From contig NZ_AP023418.1 of NCBI RefSeq assembly GCF_018408575.1, positions 2,260,415-2,324,414 on the forward strand: a stretch of 64,000 bases of DNA. The letters run 5' to 3'. The stretch's first letter is position 1; each line of letters starts with the position of its first letter. Below the pieces are notes generated by a model. That model was not told the origin of the DNA and ran no database searches. It worked only from the letters and a program-made list of their open reading frames with translations. A program made the translations under genes and the position numbers. Source of the stretch: Vescimonas coprocola. GTDB taxonomy: Bacteria; Bacillota; Clostridia; Oscillospirales; Oscillospiraceae. Below are positions 1 to 8,038 of this stretch, one piece after another.

Positions 1-329
1 CGGAGGAGTTCGCCCGGAAGCACCGGGAGCAGTTCGACATCGCCACGTCACGGGCGGTGGCCCAGCTGAATGTACTGTGCGAGCTGACGCTGCCGCTAGT
101 GAAGGTGGGCGGCGTGTTTCTGGCCATGAAATCCGTGGAGAGCGACCCGGAGCTGCAAGAGGCCCGCAGCGCCATTGCCCAGCTGGGCGGCGCTGTGGAG
201 GACGTGACGGACTACACCATTCCGGGAACGGAGGTGACCCACCGGGTCGTCCGCATCCGGAAGGAGCGTCCCACGCCGGCGGGCTTCCCCCGTGCCTTCG
301 CCCGCATCAAGAAAGCACCCCTGCGATAA
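1..329 (+). CDS. rsmG: 16S rRNA m7G527 methyltransferase RsmG, C-terminal part
   Basis: The frame is open from base 3 to the TAA at 327-329; the 5' end lies outside the window. The translated segment includes TSRAVAQLNVLCEL, typical of the C-terminal half of RsmG (GidB), which uses SAM to methylate G527 of 16S rRNA. The later stretch VEDVTDYTIPGTEVTHRVV and the basic tail also fit the family. The gene commonly sits near oriC in Firmicutes, as here. Start, Rossmann core and SAM motif are not visible, so only the C-terminal ~108 residues can be judged. Confidence 0.85.
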   Translation, partial: EEFARKHREQFDIATSRAVAQLNVLCELTLPLVKVGGVFLAMKSVESDPELQEARSAIAQLGGAVEDVTDYTIPGTEVTHRVVRIRKERPTPAGFPRAFARIKKAPLR

Positions 330-363
330 AGCCGGGACATAAATGTCCAGAAGTCTTGGATTT

Positions 364-400
364 GAGAAAATTTTTCTGAAAATTTTCATTTTTTCCTTTT
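364..400 (+). terminator. AT-rich hairpin with T tract after rsmG
   Basis: An imperfect stem GAAAATTTT/AAAATTTTC is followed by a T-rich run, 35 bp after the rsmG stop and just ahead of the minD-like ribosome binding site. It could terminate rsmG transcription. The stem is AT-only, so the call is weak. Confidence 0.35.
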
Positions 401-424
401 CAAATGACGCAAGGAGGTATAAAA

Positions 425-1162
425 TTGGGTAAAATCATAGCAGTCGTCTCCGGCAAGGGCGGCACAGGCAAGACCTCCTTTACAGCCAATGTGGGGCTGG
501 CGCTGGCGGCGCTGGGGTGCAGCACCCTGTGTCTGGACTGCGACATCACCCTGCGGAATCTGGATCTGGCACTGGGGCTCAGCGACCGGGCTCTGATGGA
601 CTTCACCGACGTCATCGCCGGGCGATGTACGCTGGAGGATGCCGTGGTGCAGCACCCCAAGTATCCCAAGCTGCACCTGCTGACAGCCCCCCTGTCGGCC
701 CGGCCCATGCCCATTGCACCGGAGCAGATGAAAGCGCTGCTGGACCGCATCCGGCAGACCTACGACTACTGCCTGATCGACGCCCCGGCGGGGCTGGGGA
801 TGGGTTTCCATCTGGCCAGCGACTACGCCGACCGGGCGGTGGTGGTCACCAACACCGACGCCTCCTCCCTGCGGGACGCCCAGCGCACCGTCATGGAGCT
901 GGATCGTCTGGGACGGGGCAACCTTCATCTGGTGGTGGGCCGGGTGGAGAAGAAGCTGCTGCGAAGCCTTCACACCACCATCGACGACGCCATGGACGCA
1001 GCGGGTCTGCCGCTGCTGGGCGTGGTACCGGAGGACCGGAACGTCCCCTATGCCCTAAACACCGGCATCCCCTTGCGGGAGTGCAGCAACTACGCCGCAA
1101 GGGCTTACGAGAATATTGCACGGCGCATCATGGGGCAGCGTATCCCCCTGATGCGTATCTGA
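425..1162 (+). CDS. minD: MinD/ParA-family ATPase
   Basis: Predicted 245-residue deviant Walker-A ATPase. The N terminus has KGGTGKTS (with the signature lysine), followed by LCLDCDITLRNLDLALGL and the Walker-B-like YDYCLIDAPAGL, the order seen in MinD. MinD positions the division septum with MinC at the membrane. I chose the TTG start at 425 because AAGGAGGT lies six bases upstream; the ATG at 404 precedes that site. No minC or minE is adjacent. The C terminus (RAYENIARRIMGQRI) could form a short amphipathic helix but lacks an obvious canonical MinD membrane-targeting sequence. A related orphan ParA/FlhG-type role is possible. Confidence 0.75.
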   Translation: MGKIIAVVSGKGGTGKTSFTANVGLALAALGCSTLCLDCDITLRNLDLALGLSDRALMDFTDVIAGRCTLEDAVVQHPKYPKLHLLTAPLSARPMPIAPEQMKALLDRIRQTYDYCLIDAPAGLGMGFHLASDYADRAVVVTNTDASSLRDAQRTVMELDRLGRGNLHLVVGRVEKKLLRSLHTTIDDAMDAAGLPLLGVVPEDRNVPYALNTGIPLRECSNYAARAYENIARRIMGQRIPLMRI

Positions 1163-1188
1163 ATCCATAGAAGAGAGGAGCGAATAAC

Positions 1189-1605
1189 ATGAATATCGCC
1201 TTGATCGCCCATGATAACAAAAAGGAGCTGATGGCTCAGTTCTGCACCGCCTACTGCGGGATTCTGGCCCAGCATACCCTGTGCGCCACCGCCACCACCG
1301 GCCAGATCATCTCCGACGCCACGGGGCTGACCATCCACCGGTTCCTGTCCTTCTCCCACGGCGGCGGCCAGCAGATCGCTGCCCGCATCGCCTACAACGA
1401 GATCGATCTGGTGCTGTGCTTCGACGATCCCCGCAACAAGGCCCCCAACGAGGACATCGCCAACATCTATCGCCTGTGCGACCAGAACAACATCCCCTAT
1501 GCCAGCAATCTGGCCTCTGCGGAGATGCTGGTGCTGGGTCTGGCCCGTGGCGATCTGGACTGGCGCAACATCGTCAATCCCAAAACCAAGCCCTTTACCG
1601 CTTGA
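1189..1605 (+). CDS. Methylglyoxal synthase-like protein, catalytic Asp missing
   Basis: A 138-residue protein of the methylglyoxal synthase fold: it opens MNIALIAHDNKKELM, has TATTGQIISDATG for phosphate binding, and ends near ARGDLDWRNIV. The family converts dihydroxyacetone phosphate to methylglyoxal and phosphate. In E. coli MgsA the motif GGDQQ carries catalytic Asp71; here it reads GGGQQ (Gly60). The DP motif after the core strand (Asp80) remains, but the position of His98 is Asn87. It follows the minD-like gene by 26 bp with its own ribosome site. It may be a catalytically altered paralog; I have not assigned mgsA as the symbol. Confidence 0.7.
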   Translation: MNIALIAHDNKKELMAQFCTAYCGILAQHTLCATATTGQIISDATGLTIHRFLSFSHGGGQQIAARIAYNEIDLVLCFDDPRNKAPNEDIANIYRLCDQNNIPYASNLASAEMLVLGLARGDLDWRNIVNPKTKPFTA

Positions 1606-1630
1606 CATTTCCCTGCATATCCCCTACAAT
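1602..1630 (+). promoter_or_regulatory. Sigma-A promoter of the hisS-aspS leader
   Basis: TTGACA at 1602-1607 and TACAAT at 1625-1630 with a 17-bp spacer. The -35 overlaps the stop codon of the preceding gene and the T-box leader starts just downstream. Confidence 0.85.
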
Positions 1631-1636
1631 AGACTG

Positions 1637-1870
1637 CGTTCAAACCGCTATGACGGAGCATGAGTAGCCTGTCCCTGCCGGTGAAGAGAGGTGCGCCACG
1701 GCTGCAAGCGCACTGCGGCACACAGCGTGAAGGACGGCTTCACCAGCGGAGATGGAGACATCTGCGGCCGACTCCCCGCAACAGGAGTCTGAAAGGGCCT
1801 TACGGCCGAAATTGGGTGGCACCACGAAGCAATGCGCTCTCGTCCCAATCACGGGACGGGAGCGTTTTTT
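1637..1870 (+). promoter_or_regulatory. T-box leader of hisS-aspS, Asp-specific by sequence
   Basis: The leader has AGTA near 1662 (5' side of the specifier loop), GTGAAG followed by codon GAC (about 1728-1736), the T-box core GGTGGCACCACG at 1815-1826, and a terminator hairpin at 1835-1864 ending in six T. The specifier GAC decodes Asp. The TGGC of the antiterminator would pair with a GCCA 3' end, matching discriminator G73 of tRNA-Asp and not C73 of tRNA-His. So uncharged tRNA-Asp probably switches on both hisS and aspS. Confidence 0.9.
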
Positions 1871-1946
1871 CGCATCTCCCCTCCCCTGCCGTCGGTGCGG
1901 CACGCTTTTCACAAATTCCCACATTTTTCCACAAAGGAGCATGACT

Positions 1947-3302
1947 ATGGCAAAGATCACCCCCCGGACGCTGTCCGGCTTTATGGAGCTGCTGCCCGCC
2001 CCGCAGCAGCAGCTGGAGCGGATGATGGACATCCTCCGCAAGACCTACGCTCTCTACGGCTTCACGCCGCTGGATACCCCCGTCATCGAGGCCAGCGAGG
2101 TGCTGCTGGCCAAGGGCGGCGGCGAGACGGAGAAGCAAATTTACCGCTTCCAGAAGGGCGACGCCGATCTGGCCCTGCGGTTTGACCTGACGGTGCCGCT
2201 GGCCAAGTATGTGGCCCTCCACGGCGGCGACCTGTCCTTCCCCTTCCGCCGGTATCAGATCGGTAAGGTGTACCGGGGGGAGCGGGCCCAGCGGGGCCGG
2301 TTCCGGGAGTTCTATCAGGCGGACATCGACATCATCGGAGACGGCAAGCTGGATATCGCCAATGAGGCGGAGATCCCTTCCATCATCTACCAGACCTTCA
2401 CCCGGCTGGGGCTGAAGCGGTTCCAGATCCGGGTCAACAACCGGAAGATCCTCAACGGCTTTTATGCCATGCTGGGGCTGACAGAGCAGTCCGGCGACAT
2501 CATGCGCACCGTGGACAAGTTGGATAAGATCGGCCCCGACAAGGTCCGGGGGCTTCTCACCGGGGAGCTGGGTCTCACCGAGGAGGCCGCCGGGGATATC
2601 CTGCGTTTCATCGCCATCACCGGCTCCAATCAGGAGGTGCTGACGGCGCTGGAGGGCTATCGGGGCCGCAATGAGGTGTTCGACGCCGGCCTTACCGAGC
2701 TGGAGACGGTGGTGAAGTATCTGGCGGCCTTCGGCGTACCGGAGGAGAACTTCGCCGTGGACCTGACCATCGCCCGTGGGCTTGACTACTACACCGGCAC
2801 GGTGTACGAAACCACCCTGTTGGATCATCCGGAGATCGGCTCCGTCTGCTCCGGTGGACGGTACGACAATCTGGCGGAGTACTACACCGACCGGCAGCTG
2901 CCCGGCGTGGGCATCTCCATCGGCCTGACGAGACTGTTCTACGTGCTGGGCGAGCAAGGGATGCTGAATCCCCAGCTGCCCACGGCCCCGGCGGACGTGC
3001 TGATCCTGCCCATGACGGCGGAGCTGACCCCCGCCATCCAGCTGTCCACCCGGCTGCGGGCAGCCGGAGTGCGGACCCAGCTCTACACCGAGCAGAAGAA
3101 GTTCAAGGCCAAGATGAACTATGCCGACAAGATCGGCGTCCCCTATGTGGTGTTTCTGGGAGACGACGAGGTCAGCGCCGGGGTGGTGGCCTGCAAGGAT
3201 ATGGTTTCCGGCGAGCAGACCACACTGCCCTTCGACGAGACCCTCCAGCGCATCCGGGAGGGGCTGGCCCTCCGGGAGCAGGGCAGCGTTATCGTGGAAT
3301 AA
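1947..3302 (+). CDS. hisS: Histidyl-tRNA synthetase
   Basis: 451-residue class II synthetase that charges tRNA-His. Motif 2 is visible in GKVYRGERAQRGRFREF; the histidine-specific segment ARGLDYYTGTVYE lies mid-protein and motif 3 reads GVGISIGLTRL. A C-terminal anticodon-binding domain follows from about residue 350. The ATG at 1947 is favoured over that at 1941 because AAAGGAG lies seven bases upstream. It is transcribed from the T-box leader and followed by aspS after 75 bp with no terminator between, so both enzymes share the switch. Confidence 0.95.
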   Translation: MAKITPRTLSGFMELLPAPQQQLERMMDILRKTYALYGFTPLDTPVIEASEVLLAKGGGETEKQIYRFQKGDADLALRFDLTVPLAKYVALHGGDLSFPFRRYQIGKVYRGERAQRGRFREFYQADIDIIGDGKLDIANEAEIPSIIYQTFTRLGLKRFQIRVNNRKILNGFYAMLGLTEQSGDIMRTVDKLDKIGPDKVRGLLTGELGLTEEAAGDILRFIAITGSNQEVLTALEGYRGRNEVFDAGLTELETVVKYLAAFGVPEENFAVDLTIARGLDYYTGTVYETTLLDHPEIGSVCSGGRYDNLAEYYTDRQLPGVGISIGLTRLFYVLGEQGMLNPQLPTAPADVLILPMTAELTPAIQLSTRLRAAGVRTQLYTEQKKFKAKMNYADKIGVPYVVFLGDDEVSAGVVACKDMVSGEQTTLPFDETLQRIREGLALREQGSVIVE

Positions 3303-3377
3303 GGACAAAAACCGATAACAGGAAGCAATATTCCATAGAAATATTACGATACATTATCAGAAACAGGAGTGAAAGCT

Positions 3378-5150
3378 ATGATGCAGATGCGTACCCATAC
3401 CTGCGGGGAGCTGCGGCTGGCCGATGCCGGGAAGTCCGTGAAGATCGTAGGTTGGATGGAAAATGTCCGGGAGGTGGGCAGCAACTTCGCCTTTGTGGTG
3501 CTGCGAGATTTCTACGGCACCACGCAGGTGGTCATCGAGTCCGAGGAGATGATGGCCATCATCCGGGACCTGAACAAGGAGTCCACCATCAGCGTGGAGG
3601 GCGTCGTCCGGGAGCGGGCCAGCAAAAACCCCAAGCTGCCCACCGGCGACATTGAGGTGGTCCCCAGCAAGATCGAGGTGCTGGGCCGCTGCCGCTACAA
3701 CAGCCTGCCCTTTGAGATCAACCGCAGCCGGGAGGCCGACGAGACCCAGCGCCTGAAGTACCGGTATCTGGACCTGCGGAACCCCGCCGTGAAAAATAAC
3801 ATCGTCCTGCGCTGCCAGGTGGTGGCCGCTCTGCGGGCCGCCATGACGGAGCACGGCTTCCTGGAGATCACCACTCCCATCCTGACGGCCTCCTCCCCGG
3901 AGGGCGCACGGGACTATCTGGTGCCTGCCCGGAAGCATCCCGGCAAGTTCTATGCCCTGCCACAGGCTCCCCAGCAGTTCAAGCAGCTGCTGATGACCTC
4001 CGGCTTCGACCGGTACTTCCAGATCGCCCCCTGCTTCCGGGACGAGGACGCCCGTGGCGACCGTTCCCCCGGCGAGTTCTACCAGCTGGATATGGAGATG
4101 GCCTTCGCCACACAGGAGGACGTATTCGCCGTGCTGGAGGACGTGCTGCCCCCTATCTTCGCCAAGTTCGGCACCTATGACGTCGCCTCTGCCGCCCCCT
4201 TCCGCCGCATCCCCTATAACACGGCGCTGGAAACCTACGGCTCCGACAAGCCGGATCTGCGCATCGACCTGACCTGCAAGAACGTCACCCACCTCTTTGA
4301 AAACAGCGAGTTTGAGCCTCTGCGGGGCCAGACCGTGAAGATGGTAGATATCTCCGACTGCGCTCTGACCCGCAAGCAGGTAGAAAAGCTCCTGTCCGAC
4401 TGCGAGGTGCAGTCCGGCAGCAAGGCCTACTGGTTCAAGGTGGATGAGAAGGGCGAGCTGGCCGGCGGTATCGCCAAGTTCGTCACTGGCCTGCGGTCCC
4501 AGCTGGAGCAGGTTCTGACGTTGGCACCCAATACGCTGGTGGTGGTGGCGGCCGGCGCAGCAGCCACCAAGTCCGCCGGTGTACTCATCAAGACCTTCGG
4601 CGCCGCCTGCGCCGGTCACATGGATCAGGAGCGCTACGAGTTCTGCTGGATCGTGGACTTCCCCATGTACGAGATCGGCGACGAAAGCGGTGAGCTGGAG
4701 TTCTGCCACAACCCCTTCTCCATGCCCAGCGGCGGGCTGGAGGTGCTGCTGAAGGCCGAGCGGGGCGAGATCGATCCCCTGACCATCACTGCCGACCAGT
4801 ACGATCTGGTGTGCAACGGCGTGGAGCTCAGCAGCGGCGCCGTCCGGAACCACGACCCGGAGATCATGGTGAAAGCCTTCGAGCTGGTGCGGCTGGGCGA
4901 GGAGGACGTGAAGAAGAAGTTCCCCGCCATGTACAACGCCTTCTGCTACGGCGCACCTCCCCATGCCGGTATCGCTCCGGGCGTGGATCGCATGGTGATG
5001 CTGCTGGCGGGCGAGAGCTCCATCCGGGAGATCATCCCCTTCCCCATGAACAAGAACGCTCAGGACGTCATGATGGGCGCTCCCTCCACCGTGGAGCAAA
5101 AGCAGCTGGATGAGCTGCATATCCAGATCACGGCGCAGGAGGAGGAATAA
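3378..5150 (+). CDS. aspS: Aspartyl-tRNA synthetase
   Basis: 590-residue bacterial-type AspRS. In order: an N-terminal OB-fold anticodon domain (MRTHTCGELRLAD onward), the class II core with motif 2 in FQIAPCFRDEDARGDR, the bacterial GAD insertion in the middle, and motif 3 GIAPGVDRMVMLLAGE near the C terminus. Length matches the bacterial family. The start at 3378 has CAGGAG eight bases upstream. It is the second gene of the hisS-aspS operon; an Asp-reading T-box upstream makes this gene the probable physiological target. A strong terminator follows at once. Confidence 0.95.
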   Translation: MMQMRTHTCGELRLADAGKSVKIVGWMENVREVGSNFAFVVLRDFYGTTQVVIESEEMMAIIRDLNKESTISVEGVVRERASKNPKLPTGDIEVVPSKIEVLGRCRYNSLPFEINRSREADETQRLKYRYLDLRNPAVKNNIVLRCQVVAALRAAMTEHGFLEITTPILTASSPEGARDYLVPARKHPGKFYALPQAPQQFKQLLMTSGFDRYFQIAPCFRDEDARGDRSPGEFYQLDMEMAFATQEDVFAVLEDVLPPIFAKFGTYDVASAAPFRRIPYNTALETYGSDKPDLRIDLTCKNVTHLFENSEFEPLRGQTVKMVDISDCALTRKQVEKLLSDCEVQSGSKAYWFKVDEKGELAGGIAKFVTGLRSQLEQVLTLAPNTLVVVAAGAAATKSAGVLIKTFGAACAGHMDQERYEFCWIVDFPMYEIGDESGELEFCHNPFSMPSGGLEVLLKAERGEIDPLTITADQYDLVCNGVELSSGAVRNHDPEIMVKAFELVRLGEEDVKKKFPAMYNAFCYGAPPHAGIAPGVDRMVMLLAGESSIREIIPFPMNKNAQDVMMGAPSTVEQKQLDELHIQITAQEEE

Positions 5151-5153
5151 GTT

Positions 5154-5196
5154 CATCAAAAAGGATGGCTGCCAGCGGCAGCCATCCTTTTTGATG
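5154..5196 (+). terminator. Terminator of hisS-aspS
   Basis: An almost perfect hairpin, CATCAAAAAGGATGGCTGCC against its reverse complement around AGC, begins four bases after the aspS stop and ends in a T run. Confidence 0.9.
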
Positions 5197-5247
5197 GGAC
5201 GTACTTCCGTCAAACAGGCTTTTCCTTGGGCGGGTAGCTTTCTTCTG

Positions 5248-5304
5248 TGCCTCCGTCGGCATCCTTTTTGCCAACAGCAGCAAAAAGGATGCTGCCGGAG
5301 GCAC
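5248..5304. repeat. Dispersed palindromic repeat, locus 1
   Basis: A long hairpin with arms starting GTGCCTCCGTCGGCATCC and pairing over about 25 bases with two mismatches. The loop holds CCAACAGCAG, shared with the 7.1-kb and 21.8-kb loci. It is one member of an intergenic family marked by CCTCCGRCGG-type ends. Confidence 0.7.
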
Positions 5305-5344
5305 CCCCAACACACCAAGCACCGGGGAAATTCCCCCTTGACGG

Positions 5345-5531
5345 ACGGGGGAAAACATGATACCCTTGAAGCGTTACAGGCGATGATGGGCGTGGCGGCC
5401 CGGAGCTGCGGGAGGAAATGCCCGCCGGAAGCCCCGTTAGCGGCACGAGAGTGTGGAGCAATCCAAATTCAGGTGGAACCACGGACTTTTTAGTTCGCCC
5501 TGAGCTGCGTCGGCAGTTCAGGGCGTTTTTT
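5345..5531 (+). promoter_or_regulatory. T-box leader of glyQS
   Basis: The core AGGTGGAACCACGG lies at 5471-5484, followed by a terminator hairpin GCCCTGA...TCAGGGC with six T at about 5497-5530. The TGGA of the antiterminator fits discriminator U73 of tRNA-Gly, agreeing with the gene downstream. A GGC codon lies upstream near 5388 as a possible specifier, but I could not fix the specifier loop with certainty. Confidence 0.85.
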
Positions 5532-5574
5532 ATTTTAACTGCGCTGAAAAATCATCATACAAAGGAGAATCGTC

Positions 5575-7005
5575 ATGAAAAACACGGAAAAAACCATGGA
5601 CAAGATCGTGGCCCTGTGCAAAAATCGGGGCTTCGTCTTTGCCGGCTCCGAAATTTACGGAGGTCTGGCCAACACCTGGGACTACGGCCCTCTGGGTGTG
5701 GAGCTGAAGAACAACGTCAAAAAGGCGTGGTGGAAGAAGTTCGTTCAGGAGAATCCCTACAACGTGGGGCAGGACGCCGCCATCCTCATGAACCCCCAGA
5801 CCTGGGTGGCCAGCGGCCATCTGTCCGGCTTCTCCGATCCTCTGATGGACTGCCGGGAGTGCAAGGAGAGGTTCCGGGCGGACAAGCTCATTGAGGATTG
5901 GTGCGGCGAGAACAGCGTGGAGCTGCCCAAGCCCATCGATGCCTTCACCCAGCAGGAGATGAAGGACTTCATCGAGGAGCACAACATCCCCTGCCCCAGC
6001 TGTGGCAAGCACAATTTCACCGACATCCGGCAGTTCAACCTGATGTTCAAAACCTTCCAAGGCGTCACCGAGGACGCCAAGAACACGGTGTATCTGCGGC
6101 CTGAGACGGCGCAGGGCATCTTCACCAACTTCGTCAACACCCAGCGCACCACACGGCGCAAGCTGCCCTTCGGCGTGTGCCAGATCGGTAAGTCCTTCCG
6201 CAACGAGATCACCCCCGGCAACTTCATCTTCCGTGTCCGGGAGTTTGAGCAGATGGAGCTGGAGTTCTTCTGCAAGCCCGGCACCGATCTGGAGTGGTTC
6301 CAGTACTGGCGCACCTTCTGCCACAACTGGCTGCTGGGCATCGGTCTGAAGGACGAGAACCTGCGGCTGCGGGATCATGACCCGGAGGAGCTGTGCTTCT
6401 ACTCCAAGGCCACCACGGACTTCGAGTTCCTGTTCCCCTTCGGCTGGGGCGAGCTGTGGGGCGTGGCGGACCGCACCGACTATGACCTGACCCAGCACCA
6501 GAACGTCTCCGGCAAGGATCTGACCTACTTCGACCCGGAGACCAACCAGCGCTACATCCCCTATGTGGTGGAGCCTTCTCTGGGCGTGGAGCGCAGTGTG
6601 CTGGCAGTGCTGTGCGACGCCTACGACGAGGAGGTCGTGGGACAGGATAAAAACGGCAAGGACGACGTGCGTGTGGTGCTGCGGCTGCACCCGGCGCTGG
6701 CCCCCTATAAGGCAGCCATCCTGCCTCTGAGCAAGAAACTCAGCGAGCCGGCCATGGAGATCTACAACGAGCTGTGCAAGGACTTCATGCTGGACTTCGA
6801 CGAGACCGGCTCCATCGGCAAGCGCTATCGCCGGGAGGATGAGATCGGCACGCCCTTCTGCATCACCGTGGACTTCGATACCGTGGGCGACGGGGAGAAT
6901 CCCGGCGACCAGTGCGTCACCGTCCGGGAGCGGGACAGCATGGAGCAGGTGCGTGTTCCCATCAGCCAGCTGAAAGCCTATCTGACGGAGAAGCTGGCCT
7001 ATTAA
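5575..7005 (+). CDS. glyQS: Glycyl-tRNA synthetase, alpha2 dimer type
   Basis: 476-residue class II enzyme that charges tRNA-Gly. It is the single-chain homodimeric type and not the alpha2beta2 type. It opens with [20 protein letters not shown], then [13 protein letters not shown], motif 1 [19 protein letters not shown], a Cys-rich insertion with CRECK and CPSCGKH (possible zinc site), motif 2 near [22 protein letters not shown], and a C-terminal anticodon domain ending QLKAYL. The ATG has AAAGGAGA upstream. It is monocistronic behind a Gly-type T-box. Confidence 0.95.
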   Translation: MKNTEKTMDKIVALCKNRGFVFAGSEIYGGLANTWDYGPLGVELKNNVKKAWWKKFVQENPYNVGQDAAILMNPQTWVASGHLSGFSDPLMDCRECKERFRADKLIEDWCGENSVELPKPIDAFTQQEMKDFIEEHNIPCPSCGKHNFTDIRQFNLMFKTFQGVTEDAKNTVYLRPETAQGIFTNFVNTQRTTRRKLPFGVCQIGKSFRNEITPGNFIFRVREFEQMELEFFCKPGTDLEWFQYWRTFCHNWLLGIGLKDENLRLRDHDPEELCFYSKATTDFEFLFPFGWGELWGVADRTDYDLTQHQNVSGKDLTYFDPETNQRYIPYVVEPSLGVERSVLAVLCDAYDEEVVGQDKNGKDDVRVVLRLHPALAPYKAAILPLSKKLSEPAMEIYNELCKDFMLDFDETGSIGKRYRREDEIGTPFCITVDFDTVGDGENPGDQCVTVRERDSMEQVRVPISQLKAYLTEKLAY

Positions 7006-7013
7006 TCGCTCAA

Positions 7014-7051
7014 GCATCAGCCGTCCCGAACCTTCGGGGCGGCTGATGCTG
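7014..7051 (+). terminator. Hairpin after glyQS
   Basis: A stem GCATCAGCCG/CGGCTGATGC with a GC-rich apex begins nine bases after the glyQS stop. There is no clean T run, so termination efficiency is uncertain. Confidence 0.5.
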
Positions 7052-7133
7052 CATCCTGATCGATCTTGCGGACGTGCCGGTGGATTTTTTACCACCGGTA
7101 AGGTGCGTTCTTTCAATGGCAGTTTTTTGTTTT

Positions 7134-7301
7134 CCCGCCGGAGGCATACTTTTTGTCAACAGCAGCGCTTTGCATAAGGAACGTGTCTCCGACGGGTAAC
7201 TTTCTGCCAATAGCGGCAGAAAGTCACCCGTCGGAGACATGAGAGGATTGTCCCCATTAGGAAAAATATGCCGCCGGAGACAAAAGAGAAAGCTACCCGC
7301 C
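7134..7301. repeat. Dispersed palindromic repeat cluster, locus 2
   Basis: This segment is made of several repeat pieces. The main hairpin spans 7183-7240, with arms GTGTCTCCGACGGGTAACTT and its near reverse complement (24 of 26 match). A half element CCCGCCGGAGGCATACTTTT lies at 7134, and a third piece GCCGCCGGAGACAAAAGAGA at 7270. The stretch from about 7168 to 7224 recurs almost unchanged at 21384-21480. No gene is supported between 7006 and 7355. Confidence 0.7.
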
Positions 7302-7355
7302 GGGGGTATAAAAGAGAAAACCACACATCACACATTTTCAAGGAGGTATCATCCC

Positions 7356-7976
7356 ATGAAGGTTCTAATGCTCAACGGCAGCTGCAACCCCAAGGGCTGC
7401 ACCTACACCGCCCTGACGGAGGTGGGCAAGACCCTGACCTCTGCGGGCATCGACTACGAGATCGTGCAGCTGGACGGCGGCCCCGTCCGGGACTGCATCG
7501 GCTGCAACCAGTGCAGCAAGAACGGCTGCGTATTCACCGATGACGGCGTCAACGACTTCATCGCCAAGTCCCGGCAGGCCGACGGCTTCGTATTCGGCAC
7601 ACCGGTCTATTACGCTCATCCCAGCGGACGGGTGCTGTCCTTCCTGGATCGGGTATTCTACGCCGGAGGCGGCGCCTTTGCCGGAAAGCCCGGCGCTGCG
7701 GTGGCCTCCGCCCGGCGGGCAGGCACCACCGCCAGTCTGGACGCTCTGGGCAAGTACTTCGGCATCTCCAACATGGTAACGGTGGGCTCCACCTACTGGA
7801 ACATGGTCCACGGCCACTGTCCCGATGATGTGATGCTGGACGGCGAGGGACTCCAGACCATGCGGAATCTGGGCCGCAGCATGGCGTGGCTGCTGCACTG
7901 CATTCAGGCAGGCCGGGAGGCCGGGTACGACTTCCCTGCTCCGGAGCGCGGCCACCAGACGAACTTCATCCGCTGA
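7356..7976 (+). CDS. Flavodoxin-like NAD(P)H-dependent FMN reductase family protein
   Basis: 206 residues of the flavodoxin-like fold. The N-terminal phosphate loop reads MKVLMLNGSCNPKGCTYTAL, and GTPVYYAHPSGRVLSFLDR is the usual FMN isoalloxazine-binding stretch. A Cys cluster CIGCNQCSKNGCVF resembles the region that binds a [4Fe-4S] cluster in iron-sulfur flavoproteins of anaerobes, so electron transfer to ferredoxin-type partners is plausible. The start at 7356 has AAGGAGG nine bases upstream. It is monocistronic, ended by the bidirectional hairpin at 7987. The physiological substrate cannot be read from sequence. Confidence 0.8.
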   Translation: MKVLMLNGSCNPKGCTYTALTEVGKTLTSAGIDYEIVQLDGGPVRDCIGCNQCSKNGCVFTDDGVNDFIAKSRQADGFVFGTPVYYAHPSGRVLSFLDRVFYAGGGAFAGKPGAAVASARRAGTTASLDALGKYFGISNMVTVGSTYWNMVHGHCPDDVMLDGEGLQTMRNLGRSMAWLLHCIQAGREAGYDFPAPERGHQTNFIR

Positions 7977-7986
7977 AGGAGGCGGC

Positions 7987-8026
7987 AAAAAGGAGCGGCA
8001 GGCGCTATGCGCCTGCCGCTCCTTTT
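7987..8026. terminator. Bidirectional terminator between flavoprotein and MATE genes
   Basis: AAAAGGAGCGGCAGGCG pairs with CGCCTGCCGCTCCTTTT around a four-base loop. It gives T runs on both strands, suiting the two convergent genes. Confidence 0.9.
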
Positions 8027-8038
8027 CATGGAAGAATT

